64,000 nucleotides of DNA from Bolinopsis microptera (Eukaryota; Ctenophora; Tentaculata; Lobata; Bolinopsidae). This document shows positions 25,380 through 35,006 of this stretch, one piece after another. Positions within the stretch are counted from its first letter, which is position 1, and each line of letters starts with the position of its first letter. The DNA lies in the NCBI RefSeq assembly GCF_026151205.1, contig NC_087084.1, forward strand, positions 12,735,453 to 12,799,452, in the 5' to 3' direction. The translations under genes and the position numbers were made by a program. A model generated the notes under the pieces. The model saw only the letters and a list, made by a program, of their open reading frames with translations. It ran no database searches and was not told the DNA's origin.

Positions 25380-25675
25380 GACAATTGACCCCCCCCCCCC
25401 CCCCCCGACAATTGACTTATTGACCCCCCCCCCCCCCGACAATTGACCCCCTATGTAATTACACCGGGGTCAATTGTTTAGGGTTTAGTACAACAATTGA
25501 CCCCCCGACAATTAACTCCCTGACAATTGACACCCGACAATTGACCCCCTATGTTATTACACTGGGGTCAATTGTCGCGAAATCTAGGGCTTACTCTTAG
25601 TACGACAATTGACCCCCCCGACAATTGACCCCACGACAAATGACCCCCATGTACAATTACACTGGGTTTAATTGA
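25380..25675. repeat. C-tract / CAATTG repeat next to telomeric DNA
   Basis: Irregular units of GACAATTGACCCCC separated by C-runs of up to about 18, plus longer blocks TTACACTGGGGTCAATTG. The last block ends TTAATTGATCGGG and leads directly into TTAGGG repeats. Confidence 0.9.
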
Positions 25676-25678
25676 TCG

Positions 25679-26022
25679 GGTTAGGGTTAGGGTTAGGGTT
25701 AGGGTCAAGATCAGGGTTAGGGTTAGGGTTAGGGTTAGGGTTAGGATTATGGTTAGGGTTAGGGTTAGGGTTAGGGTTAGGGTTAGGATTAGGGTTAGGG
25801 TTAGGGTTAGGGTTAGGGTTAGAGTTAGGGTTAGGGTTAGGGTTAGGGTTAGGGTTAGGGTTAGGGTTAGGGTTAGGGTTAGGGTTAGGGTTAGGGTTAG
25901 GGTTAGGGTTAGGGTTAGGGTTAGGGCCGGGTTAGGGTCAATTGATCGGGTTAGGTTTAGGGTTAGGGTTAGGGTTAGGATTAGGGTTAGGGTTAGGGTT
26001 AGGGTTAGGGTTAGGGTTAGGG
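25679..26022 (+). repeat. Interstitial telomeric repeat (TTAGGG)n
   Basis: About 55 hexamers, mostly perfect TTAGGG with scattered variants (TTAGGA, TTATGG, TTAGAG). The run is broken at 25926-25955 by GCCGGG and a second GGGTCAATTGATCGGG, after which hexamers resume. This is the vertebrate/cnidarian-type telomere motif. It is interstitial in this assembly. The long LGLG/VRVR/TLTL open frames here are translations of the hexamer. Confidence 0.95.
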
Positions 26023-26233
26023 TAAGTGTAAGACCCAAAAGTCGGTTCAAGAAAGAGCCGACAGTTGGTATTATCTCACAGTGTTAGTCATAACATCTTA
26101 CACAATTATATAAAGGCTCCATCTAATCGAGACATGATTAGAATCTGACTACGCCTGGTTAGCATTAGTAAGCATACTTACGGCCGAAGCCGGCAACATG
26201 TAGTCAGAGTGGAAGAGTGGTGACGTAACATAA

Positions 26234-27094
26234 TAGTAGAGGCTCTTACGGGCAAAAAGACGTGTTTTCTGCTACGAGTTTAGAGACCTAACCGCTAATT
26301 GGACACAATAGTATGATGTCTAAGGATCGATAATATGTTAAGAAGTATAAATTTGGACTTATTAGTCACGTGCTATACCAATGCGCGTTTTAAACTTTGA
26401 CAGTCTATTACTCTAAGGCAAATAGAGTAATTATATTCATATTTTGTCAGCAATAAGATCACATTATTTTCTATTTAGTGTGAAAATATGAGCTAGAACG
26501 GACATAATCTCGCTGAGTTATAGCTGTTTGAAATTTATGATGAACGCGCGGGTGCCAATTGATAACAACTAAATGCTTTTGCGCGTAGTGCGCGTCGAAA
26601 ATTTGGCAAAAACGCTTGCGGAGTGACAATATTCAAACTTCGATAAAGTATATGAAGTGGGTACTTCTCGGAAAGGAAAAATTTAGGCAAACACGATGTG
26701 ACTATTTTTGGGTTGATTTAATACAACTGCAAAAAATTATTCAAACTTCAAGCAAAAAAGTCAAAATTTTTACCACTTTTTTGGATTTTTACCTCAGAAC
26801 AAATAGAGGGATTTGTTTTATTTTTATACAATCTTGTGCGGCTGTCTTTTAGCTATCTTTATGCAAGTTTTGCCGACATGCCAACAAAATTAACTTGCTC
26901 AAAATATCAAAAAACATGGTTTTTTGGCCTATTTTTGGCCCAAAAATCGGTTTTTTGCGATTTTACCCCAGAACAATCAGTCCAATCATCTTGAAACCAC
27001 TTTCAATCGATTCTACGGTCAAAAATACGTCTAGTAAGGTGTATCTGGGGTCCCTAACGTATCGAGCAGACAATGCCCGTAAGAGCCTCTACTA
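26234..27094. mobile_element. 861-bp MITE, copy 1
   Basis: Terminal inverted repeats of about 21 bp start TAGTAGAGGCTCTTACGGG at both ends. The flanking target duplication is 3 bp, TAA (26231-26233 and 27095-27097). The interior is non-coding; the 78- and 79-codon open frames recur only because the copies are identical. A 3-bp duplication fits PIF/Harbinger, CACTA/Chapaev-like or Academ-type transposases; the superfamily is not resolved. Confidence 0.9.
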
Positions 27095-27097
27095 TAA

Positions 27098-27690
27098 TGT
27101 CACAAGGTTCGGTAAGTCCCCACCAAATAGGTGACACTTTATCTCAAAGAGAGCTTATAGAATTAGTAATTTCAATCACAATTTTTAGAGTCCGGTGCAA
27201 CCGGCTGTACTTTAGATTAGTTATTGTTATTTCTTAATTCATCTGACTCAAGTTTGAAGAACTTTTGGTAGAGGCTAAAGCCACGGTAGTCATATTACTT
27301 TTAGCAGTCTATAACTTAACAAAAGATAGAGTCACATAATTAGGCCGGCAGAATGTCCGGTATTGGGTTTAAAAGAGTAATATATTGTAACTATTGACCA
27401 AGGGAACTGACCCGGGATAGGAAAGGAGATCCGTTAGGTGGAGAGCAGGAGAGGTTCCAGTGCGTACTGGATAGCGGATATCCAGGACAGTCTGCATCGA
27501 TATTGACTGTAGGCCTAGTCAGAGGTCGAGAGAAAGTACTATGTCCGCCGTCGTGTCCAGTGAGAGGTTCCAGGTCCAGCAGCAGGAGAGAGCGAGAGCG
27601 GGAGAGAGTGAGTCCAACCTTTTGTTGGAGTGAGAATGAATGTCCAACCTTTGAACGGGGTTCTGGTGGGGTTATATCAAAGAATCTTCC
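27098..27690. other. Non-coding flank of MITE copy 1
   Basis: No gene recognised. The purine-rich stretch 27400-27620 (AGGAGAGAGCGAGAGCGGG) leads into the 99-bp satellite. The sequence around the MITE (TGTTAGTCATAAC..., TATATAAAG near 26110, AATAAATA near 27710) is compatible with an old LTR, but no second LTR or coding region is present, so this is not called. Confidence 0.35.
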
Positions 27691-27699
27691 TGTGAATTG

Positions 27700-28160
27700 G
27701 AACGATAAATAAATATACTGGAATACTGTGTTTCCCTGAAGAGGTCTCATTCTAATTGGAACCATCAAGGGGAATTAAATTGAATTATTGGCTGCTAGGA
27801 ACTAGAAATAAATATACTGGAATACTGTATTTCCCTGAAGAGGTCTCATTCTAATTGGAACCATCAAGGGGAATTAAATTGAATTATTGGCTGCTAGGAA
27901 CTAGAAATAAATATACTGGAATACTGTGTTTCCCTGAAGAGGTCTCATTCTAATTGGAACCATCAAGGGGAATTAAATTGAATTATTGGCTGCTAGGAAC
28001 TAGAAATAAATATACTGGAATACTGTATTTCCCTGAAGAGGTCTCATTCTAATTGGAACCATCAAGGGGAATTAAATTGAATTATTGGCTGCTAGGAACT
28101 AGAAATAAATATACTGGAATACTGTGTTTCCCTGAAGAGGTCTCATTCTAATTGGAACCA
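27700..28160. repeat. 99-bp satellite, ~4.6 units
   Basis: The block AAATATACTGGAATACTG starts at 27711, 27810, 27909, 28008 and 28107, an exact 99-bp period. Units are nearly identical and alternate between TGTGTTTCCC and TGTATTTCCC, so the underlying higher-order unit is 198 bp. The array ends at GCGCGGCCCAGTAA. Confidence 0.95.
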
Positions 28161-28257
28161 GCGCGGCCCAGTAACTTTTATCAAACTTTCAAGCAATTTG
28201 GTTAAATAATTAATCAATTAGTAATAGTATTGATTCAAGACACTGTACATATAGTCA

Positions 28258-28924
28258 GTGTAATAAGCGCCAAGCGCGAGCACAGAACTTTTTTTCTCCA
28301 ATTTCGATAAATTTGGTACCAAAAGCTGTCTAAAAATGTGAATAAAATAAATCCACCGTGTAGCAATTTTCGGAAAAAATGCTACACGGCGCTTGTTCGC
28401 CGCGCGTGCTTTTTTCGCGCAAATTTTTAGTTTTTGAATTGGCCTATAACTTTCACATTTTAAATTATTATTACATAGTTATTATTGTATCGTAATCAGC
28501 TCATCGAGACGAAACTTTTAGTACTAATATTTTAAGATTTAAAGGAATTTTTTTTCAAAAGTTTTTAATCTGAACACAAGGGTCCCCCCTTGTGTAAAAT
28601 TTTGAACAAATTTTCGAAAAATTTTGTGCTTTAAATATTATAATTTTGGTACCAAAAGTTGCGTTTGATTAAGCTCATTACGATTCTGTAAGAATTATTT
28701 CAAAATATTCAATATTTTAGGAGTTATAGGCATTTTAAGCAATAAATTAACCATTTTTCGTCCATAGTACACTTTTGCAATGCACAGGAGGCCCACATAC
28801 ATCTCAACGAATCGTGCTACACGGTGAATTTTCATTATTCACAGTTAAAGGCAACTTTTGGTACCAAATTTATCAAAATCAGAGACAAAAAATTCTGTGC
28901 CAACTCATGGCGCTTATTACATAG
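28258..28924. mobile_element. Long-TIR non-autonomous element
   Basis: Arms of about 110 bp (28258-28370 and 28811-28924) are imperfect inverted copies. They start TGTAATAAGCGCC and share AAATTTGGTACCAAAAG and CACCGTGTAGC. The interior is AT-rich and non-coding. No clear target duplication was found. Its right end abuts the duplicated GPCR segment. Confidence 0.7.
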
Positions 28925-28929
28925 ACTAA

Positions 28930-29316
28930 TAATAATTATTTCATTTAAATACGGTTTGTAAAAACATGTTACTTTTTTATTTTCCTTAACAAAGACCACG
29001 CCAAAACTAGTCTTGGAGTGTCCCCCTGTGCTGTTCATTAAATAAAATGGAATTTTACTTTACTGTTACTGTTCCCTGAAACAAATTGAGAAGCATTTTC
29101 AGTAAAATTCGGAAAAATGTTATTTATTCTCCTTTACACATATATTCCCTTTATTACTGATTTGAAATAGCAAATTCTGAACGTTCGCGTTTTAATTAAT
29201 TTTAAACTTCTAAATCTAACATAATGAGAACATGAAATATAAAATTTACCGGCAAACGAGGGTAGTAGATTCAAATAAATCATTATTGAAAATAATATCG
29301 TGTAATTCAACATCAT
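28930..29316 (-). pseudogene. Truncated, decayed copy of the GPCR 5' exons
   Basis: A signal-peptide exon (29316-29250, MMLNYTILFSIMIYLNLLPS, donor GCCG|GTAAAT) matches exon 1 of the GPCR at 17740. A second block (about 29080-28930) encodes FYLMNSTGGHSKTSFGVVFV, matching FHLVNSGNRISTNSFGGIFV of the intact gene. It is frame-broken upstream of that motif, most of exon 2 is missing, and no later exon follows. It is the 5' end of a segmental duplication and is very unlikely to make a receptor. Confidence 0.75.
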
Positions 29317-29809
29317 GGAGACATCGACCTACGGATTAGATTCATCATTAAATTATAGATTTATCGAAGAATCTACATGAATAAGTAGGCAGTTATGCTA
29401 TACAAAATTTCGGAGTTTAAGTATAGTCGTGCGCAATGCCGGCCGTGCAATCTGCAATCTGAAAACAAACGAACGAAATATTTTTGAATATATCCCACAC
29501 ATAGTATTTCTCCTCGGTACTAAGAGTAAGACACAGAACCACCGGGACTAAATTTTAAAATAGCTTACAATAGCTTAGTTTACGTCACAGCACACCCGAC
29601 ACGTGCGTAAAATTAGCACGTGCGTAACAATAGCTTGCTCTGTGACAGTGTGACACGTGCCTTAAAAAACACCCTGCGTGACCCGTGACCATACACTATT
29701 AATATTATGCATTTTCTGTATTCTATAAAATATAAAGAGACGATTTATTTTGCTGCCCAATATAATGAGATGTAGCAACTTGGGACATATATTTGAGTTA
29801 TCAAAAACA
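29317..29809. other. Region between GPCR pseudogene and repeat copy B
   Basis: Corresponds in position to 17741-18165 but is much diverged. No gene recognised. It contains CACGTGC-rich sequence near 29600-29660. Confidence 0.4.
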
Positions 29810-30237
29810 CGATGCTGGCAAGCATGACCGTGCCTCTTATATTCACAATACTATTTACCCCCTATACTATTATATCCCCTTTATTGTTTTCCAGGCATTA
29901 AGACTTTTTCGAAAGTAGTTCAGCAGGTACATTTAAGTTCAAAACATTCTAATTCTATGTTTAAGATGACAGGAATAAGAAATAGTTATATGGAGGATTT
30001 AAAGAAATTTGCGAAAAATACGCGCCAGCATGTTATACGAAATTAGGTAAAAAACCCAAAATCGCCATATTCAGGTGCCTTAAAAACCATGTTAAAATTG
30101 AGTTAGAGATCTGAAACTTTGCAGGGCGTCCAGACCTTGTCCAAGTCGACAGTAAAAAAAAATTTCATGTTTCAGGAGTATCGGGAAGTGGGTTTTCTGG
30201 AACCCCTGTTTTACAACAGATTGTCGTGAAGATATAT
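29810..30237. repeat. GPCR-upstream repeat, copy B, left part
   Basis: Matches 18166-18692 of copy A, from CTGGCAAGCATGACCGTGCC to CAGATTGTCGTGA. It is then interrupted by the LINE at 30238. The last nine bases, AAGATATAT (30229-30237), are the left target duplication. Confidence 0.85.
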
Positions 30238-30565
30238 AGGATTTCAAAGGATTTCAAGGATTTCAAAATAAAATGATCATTACAATAAACATTGTGTCGG
30301 ATCTAAATATTAAAAAATAAAGATAAAATGAAAGTCAAAAACGAAAAAACCGAAACCTGTCCTGAAAAATGCACGGTTGACGGTTATAGTCTAAAGAGTT
30401 TAAAAACCGAGCTATTCTAAAAAGGAATGTTCATGACGCGAACAACCAGTCCTTTGTGTCCATGCCTAAGATCCACACATAAATTCCACACTAAATCAAA
30501 AGTGTGAAACGCACACGAAAAATAACACACTGTCGGATCCACGTTTCGCATGTTGAGTCCGTGAG

Positions 30566-33500
30566 TCATGTTGTAGGTCCTTCCTTTTCTTTTCTGTCAC
30601 TCGGGGGGAACCTCCGCTTGTTCACTTTACTCAAGAATCTGGCAGTTTCTCTGATCAATAGGATATCCTTGAAGAGGTCGGCAAAGGTCTCCGCTCCAGA
30701 GGTGATCATGGTTCTCGCCTGCTGACCTATGTTTCGCCTCAGGTCGTCGTAAAGCGAACAATCCGTGAGAACGTGTTTCTCATCTTCAATGATCGGCTCA
30801 AACATCGGTAGTTCGGCAAGTATACCGACAGCTTCAAGGTCTGATGAAGAACAGTGCTTACAAATGCGACTGAGCGGATTTTCACGGTTGATGGCGTATC
30901 TACCGGTCTCGATGTTGAACTTATGAGCACTCATTCTGAACTGCGCCAGCCGCTTCACCTCTTCTCCACTGAGCTGCAGGTTCAGGTACGCTTCAGCTGT
31001 AAATTCACTTTTGATAGTGTTGTAGAAACTGAGCTTCCGGTTGTTTTGCCGCTCATCGTTCCAACAGTTAATAAAAGTACTACGTAGTGCTGTTTTGAAT
31101 TGGTTGGGGTAGGTCAACCTGCGAGATGATACTGACTGAAGGCTTTGTCGGAGATCTTCTATACCTTTGTACCATGGCAGATTGAGTGTGCGTTGTTCTA
31201 TGAACGCCTGTCTGGCTAGACTTGTGCAACCAGCTCTGTCCATTTGCTCAAGTCGGTTGAAATACCCAAATACTTGCTTTGATGCCTTTATCACTAGGGG
31301 GCAGCGGCCTGTATCACCCCATACACTCGCATTTGAGGTTTTTCTGCCCACTCCTAAGGTCCACTTGAGGAATGAGAGATGAAGCTTTTCGAGAGGATCT
31401 CTTGCAGTCTCCTTCAGGAGAGATTTGGTGTTGATATTATCTTGATAGTTTCTGACAAAGAGAGTCTCTGGGAGCCACACCTGACATCCGTATGTCACAA
31501 TCGGTACCACAAGCGCGTCGAATAGCTTGAATACGATTGTTCGCCTGAAGTGTCTTAAGTCAATACTGCTTTTTAGCGCGAAGTAGCTTCTGAGACCTTT
31601 TTGCTTCAGTTTGTTCTGTGCTACTGCTGAAGAACCGTTGAGGGTAAAGGTTATCCCGAGGTAGCAATATTCTCGAACTGATGTGATGTTGGTTTCGCCG
31701 AGTTGGAATGTCAGACTCTCTTTAAGGAGCCTCCCGGAACGGTTGAACACCATCACTGCCGTTTTTCCGATGTTAACGGTTAGTCCCCATTCGATACAGT
31801 AACTGTGTAAAACGTTTAGAAGTTTCTGTAGTCCAGTATGGTCAAGGGCAAGAAGTATAAGATCATCAGCCCAGAGGAGATGAGTGATATTAACATTATT
31901 CAGTTCAGGGACGTTGACTTCCTCAGCGTTATCCAGATCTAGGGAGAGTTGGTGGATGAAACACTTGAACAGCTCAGGAGACATCGGGTGACCTTGCTCA
32001 GTCCCACAGTGAATGTCGATTGTCTCTGACAATCTGTTCAACAGTTTGATTTTTGCTGAGGAATGTGAATACATCTGCTCGATACATTGAAAGTATCGAC
32101 CTCTTACTCCTAGCTCCCAGAGTTTATAGAGCATGGCATCTCGGCACACAGAGTCGAACGCCTTCGCGTAGTCGACGAAGCATCCATATAGCCTCTTTTT
32201 CCGTTGCGTTACATACTTTTGGATGCAAGTTGAGAGTGTTAGTATGTGGTCACTCGTCTGTGCTTTTTTACAGAACCCTAGCTGGTTTATGGTGTCTGGA
32301 CAGTTCAGTGACCGGAATGTGAGTAGGCGCTGTAATAAGATAGTTGAAAACAGCTTCCCAACATTGCTCGCCACGGCTATCGCCCGGTAGTTGTTCGGAT
32401 CGTATACACTCCCCTTTTTGTGCAAGGGGGTAACTAGAGAGGTCGTCCATGGATACTCCCCGAGTTTCAAACAGTGGTTGAACAGGTTGAGAACAGCTGA
32501 CAGCATTGGTTCATCTGACGAAATGAGGAACTCATTCAGGATTTTATCTTCGGCGATGGCTTTCCCTTTCTTAAGGCCTTTGATGGCGGTCCGAAGTTCC
32601 TCTATTTCGATATCTTTGTCCAGAACTTCCACGAGTTCATGAACACGAAGTTCAGTCTTTCTGCGTTCCGTGAAGTCAGCAGTTTCTTCATTCGGGATGG
32701 AAGGTTTTGAGTACAGCTCTTTGAAGAATTTACAGAAGTTCATCATATCGAAAACGTCCAGCTTTGAGCCATTTGAGGAGAAGCTTTTAAGTTTCTTAAA
32801 GCGACTCCAGTTTATGTCGCGCCCCTCGTCAACATCACGACAAAGAGATTCCACGAACTTGGCCTTCTTCTGTCTCACGAGCTTTCGGTATTCGCGGCGT
32901 TTGTTGTAGTAGCTGTCTCTCAGTTCTTTATCAAGAGGACTTTTACCGTATGTTTTAGCTAATCGATTTAGTTCACGTTTTTCGATGATGCAGGCAATAT
33001 CAAACCATGGAGACTTCGGTTTTGCCCTTTTGTATCCCCGAGTTTTCCTATTGAGGGGTTTTTGTTTATGTTTTCTAGGTCTTGGTAGGGCCTGATCAGC
33101 CATATCACGATAAATGCCGACGATGTTTTCATTGAGCTTAATGACATCCTCCTTTTTTACGCAAACAGCTTCAACCAGTTCCGCGATTCTGCTTGCAAAC
33201 TGGGGTTCTTTTTGGACATCTAGGAACTGCTGTTTATTCTCTGAAGCATTCTCGTCCCATTTGTGTTTTATTGGGGCTGGCTGGAGTGAGGATAGAATTT
33301 CGTCCGGATCAATTATATAATTATGACTCAGTTTCAGTGTGCATAAGCATGGGCGGTGGTCTGAGAATTTCGTAAGATCTAAGACCTTAAGACTTTGCAC
33401 CGATTCCCTTAGCATGGGGGATGCTGTTACGTAGTCTACAACGCTGTGTCCATTGTAATTAATTGAGGTGGGTTCCCCGAAGATGTCTCCTAGTGTATCA

Positions 33501-34192
33501 CCATTAAGAATGCTAAGGTTCAGACTGGATATGAAGTCCAGAAAGAGTTTTCCCCTTGGGTTTATCACAGAGTCTTTGCTTGATCTTGTTGATTTTTCTG
33601 GAAAGCTTGCGATCGTTGAGAAAGCCTCGATGTCAGCTGGAGGTTCATCATCAAAGTTAAAGTTGAGGTCCCCTGTTCTTGCATTGAAGTCTCCTAGAAC
33701 CAGTTTCTCGCCGAGATCTGTGTTTTCAGCAACAAAGTCAATAATGGATTCGAGTGTTGACTGGGATGGTCCACCATTGCTGTTTTTCAGTCTCTTTTTG
33801 TAGGATGACTGCTCTGGGGAGTCGTATACGTTGATTATTGTGAACTTAAGAGTATCATCAGTGGCGGGGCAAAAAGTCACCGCTTGAATATCTGGATGGG
33901 AGCTTTTTACGGGCTTGAAGTCTCCTGACAGGGATCGATGGACCCCCACACATAGCCCACCGGAGCGCGAGCCAGTTCTAAGGCTATTGTAGCATTTGAA
34001 GTTTGGAAGGTGGAACTCAGCCTTCGTTTCCTGCAGGCAGAATATGTTACACCCAATGAGAAGTTTGACGAAGTCCTCATCATCGGCCTTGGGGCCCTCT
34101 TTGAAGGACATTGCGTCATGAATGTTCCACGACAAGATCCTCATAAGGTCTTGTTGGTGGCTCGTAGTCCTATCAGGTATAGAATTAATCAT
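30566..34192 (-). CDS. LINE ORF: AP-endonuclease plus reverse transcriptase
   Basis: 1208 codons from ATG 34192. The N-terminal ~300 residues form an EEP endonuclease (LSWNIHDA; CLQETKAEF; LVLGDFNART; KFSDHRPCL). The central reverse transcriptase shows the A motif GCFVDYAKAFDSV, the B motif GTEQGHPMSPELF and the catalytic LLWADDLILL (one of the usual x-A-D-D forms). The C-terminus carries a CCHC-like cluster (CKHC...EDEKHVLTDC). All diagnostic residues are present, so the protein may be active in target-primed reverse transcription. Its ATG overlaps the stop of the upstream frame (AATGATTAA). Confidence 0.93.
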   Translation of the reverse strand: MINSIPDRTTSHQQDLMRILSWNIHDAMSFKEGPKADDEDFVKLLIGCNIFCLQETKAEFHLPNFKCYNSLRTGSRSGGLCVGVHRSLSGDFKPVKSSHPDIQAVTFCPATDDTLKFTIINVYDSPEQSSYKKRLKNSNGGPSQSTLESIIDFVAENTDLGEKLVLGDFNARTGDLNFNFDDEPPADIEAFSTIASFPEKSTRSSKDSVINPRGKLFLDFISSLNLSILNGDTLGDIFGEPTSINYNGHSVVDYVTASPMLRESVQSLKVLDLTKFSDHRPCLCTLKLSHNYIIDPDEILSSLQPAPIKHKWDENASENKQQFLDVQKEPQFASRIAELVEAVCVKKEDVIKLNENIVGIYRDMADQALPRPRKHKQKPLNRKTRGYKRAKPKSPWFDIACIIEKRELNRLAKTYGKSPLDKELRDSYYNKRREYRKLVRQKKAKFVESLCRDVDEGRDINWSRFKKLKSFSSNGSKLDVFDMMNFCKFFKELYSKPSIPNEETADFTERRKTELRVHELVEVLDKDIEIEELRTAIKGLKKGKAIAEDKILNEFLISSDEPMLSAVLNLFNHCLKLGEYPWTTSLVTPLHKKGSVYDPNNYRAIAVASNVGKLFSTILLQRLLTFRSLNCPDTINQLGFCKKAQTSDHILTLSTCIQKYVTQRKKRLYGCFVDYAKAFDSVCRDAMLYKLWELGVRGRYFQCIEQMYSHSSAKIKLLNRLSETIDIHCGTEQGHPMSPELFKCFIHQLSLDLDNAEEVNVPELNNVNITHLLWADDLILLALDHTGLQKLLNVLHSYCIEWGLTVNIGKTAVMVFNRSGRLLKESLTFQLGETNITSVREYCYLGITFTLNGSSAVAQNKLKQKGLRSYFALKSSIDLRHFRRTIVFKLFDALVVPIVTYGCQVWLPETLFVRNYQDNINTKSLLKETARDPLEKLHLSFLKWTLGVGRKTSNASVWGDTGRCPLVIKASKQVFGYFNRLEQMDRAGCTSLARQAFIEQRTLNLPWYKGIEDLRQSLQSVSSRRLTYPNQFKTALRSTFINCWNDERQNNRKLSFYNTIKSEFTAEAYLNLQLSGEEVKRLAQFRMSAHKFNIETGRYAINRENPLSRICKHCSSSDLEAVGILAELPMFEPIIEDEKHVLTDCSLYDDLRRNIGQQARTMITSGAETFADLFKDILLIRETARFLSKVNKRRFPPSDRKEKEGPTT

Positions 34193-35006
34193 TGCGCTTC
34201 CTTTTCGGTTTGTATCCAGTTTCGTCCTCGTAATTCCCGTGACTGGTCTCCATGTCTACAGTTCTATAAAGAGAATCACGAAACTTCAGCCAGGTTTTCC
34301 GTTGGCCTCTTTCTGAGAGGAACAGTTCTACGCCATTTTTTCCTGTCCCTTTGTTTATGAATCCACCGAGATTACGATTACACGATGTAAAGACACGGTT
34401 TCGGTATTTTTGTCCTGATCTGAGGTTGCTCACAAAAGTTGACAGCAAGCCATTAAAGGATTCAATCTCCTCGGTCAGACGAGGGTAGCCAGGGATTGGG
34501 ATGATCGCTGATAGGCAGAGTTTAGCCGTTGTCGATTCGAGGATGTTGTAGACCATCTGTTTATATTTACCGAAAAGATCGTCAGCAGAAAGTTTGAGCC
34601 AGAATAGGTCTTGAAATCCTGTATGCACGAACACGACATCTGGTTTTGTGTTTCGCACTTTTGATACGAGGCCTCCTTTCGAAATGATATCGTCGACCGA
34701 GAAGGCTCGATATGTGCTGATCTCAAAACGACTGCTAAATTTGGTCCCGTCAAATTTGTTGAAAAAATCATCGTGAACAAGGAGACATTTTCGGTTCGAC
34801 CGCTGGGTCGGATGTGATCTTCCTCTTGGTGTTTCTGGGCTGGTCTGGGCATTCTCCTTTGGTGATTTTTGTTCTGGCTCCATGTGGCTTAGGTTGTTAG
34901 CAGATACGGTTTCTCCATGAGTGCTATTTACTGTTGCCACATGGCTAGTTGGGATAGAATCTCCTGTATTTTCAGTTTGATCTATTCCTGGAGTCTTATC
35001 CTTATC
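34185..35006 (-). CDS. LINE ORF: SGNH-hydrolase-like protein
   Basis: The frame is open from at least 35006. No ATG precedes the conserved part; the frame contains GTG at 34940. Translation may therefore come by frameshift from the upstream ORF or from a non-ATG start. The core (KCLLVHDDFFNKFDG; PDVVFVHTGFQDLFW; GVELFLSERGQRKTW) follows the SGNH/esterase fold found in ORF1 of CR1/L2-type elements. The usual catalytic Ser (GDS block) is Asp (HDD), and the expected block-V His is not at its usual place, so esterase activity is doubtful. Confidence 0.75.
   Translation of the reverse strand, partial: DKDKTPGIDQTENTGDSIPTSHVATVNSTHGETVSANNLSHMEPEQKSPKENAQTSPETPRGRSHPTQRSNRKCLLVHDDFFNKFDGTKFSSRFEISTYRAFSVDDIISKGGLVSKVRNTKPDVVFVHTGFQDLFWLKLSADDLFGKYKQMVYNILESTTAKLCLSAIIPIPGYPRLTEEIESFNGLLSTFVSNLRSGQKYRNRVFTSCNRNLGGFINKGTGKNGVELFLSERGQRKTWLKFRDSLYRTVDMETSHGNYEDETGYKPKRKRND

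Noticed and set aside
25568-26087. Long open frames of Leu-Gly, Arg-Val and Leu-Thr repeats
   Set aside because: They are translations of the TTAGGG hexamer in all frames, not proteins.
26616-27134. 78- and 79-codon frames conserved in three places
   Set aside because: The conservation is explained by three identical MITE copies; the frames have no domain and no splice or promoter context.
26060-27720. A solo LTR interrupted by MITE copy 1
   Set aside because: TGTTAG start, TATATAAAG and AATAAA are suggestive, but no second LTR, TG..CA end with duplication, or coding region was found.
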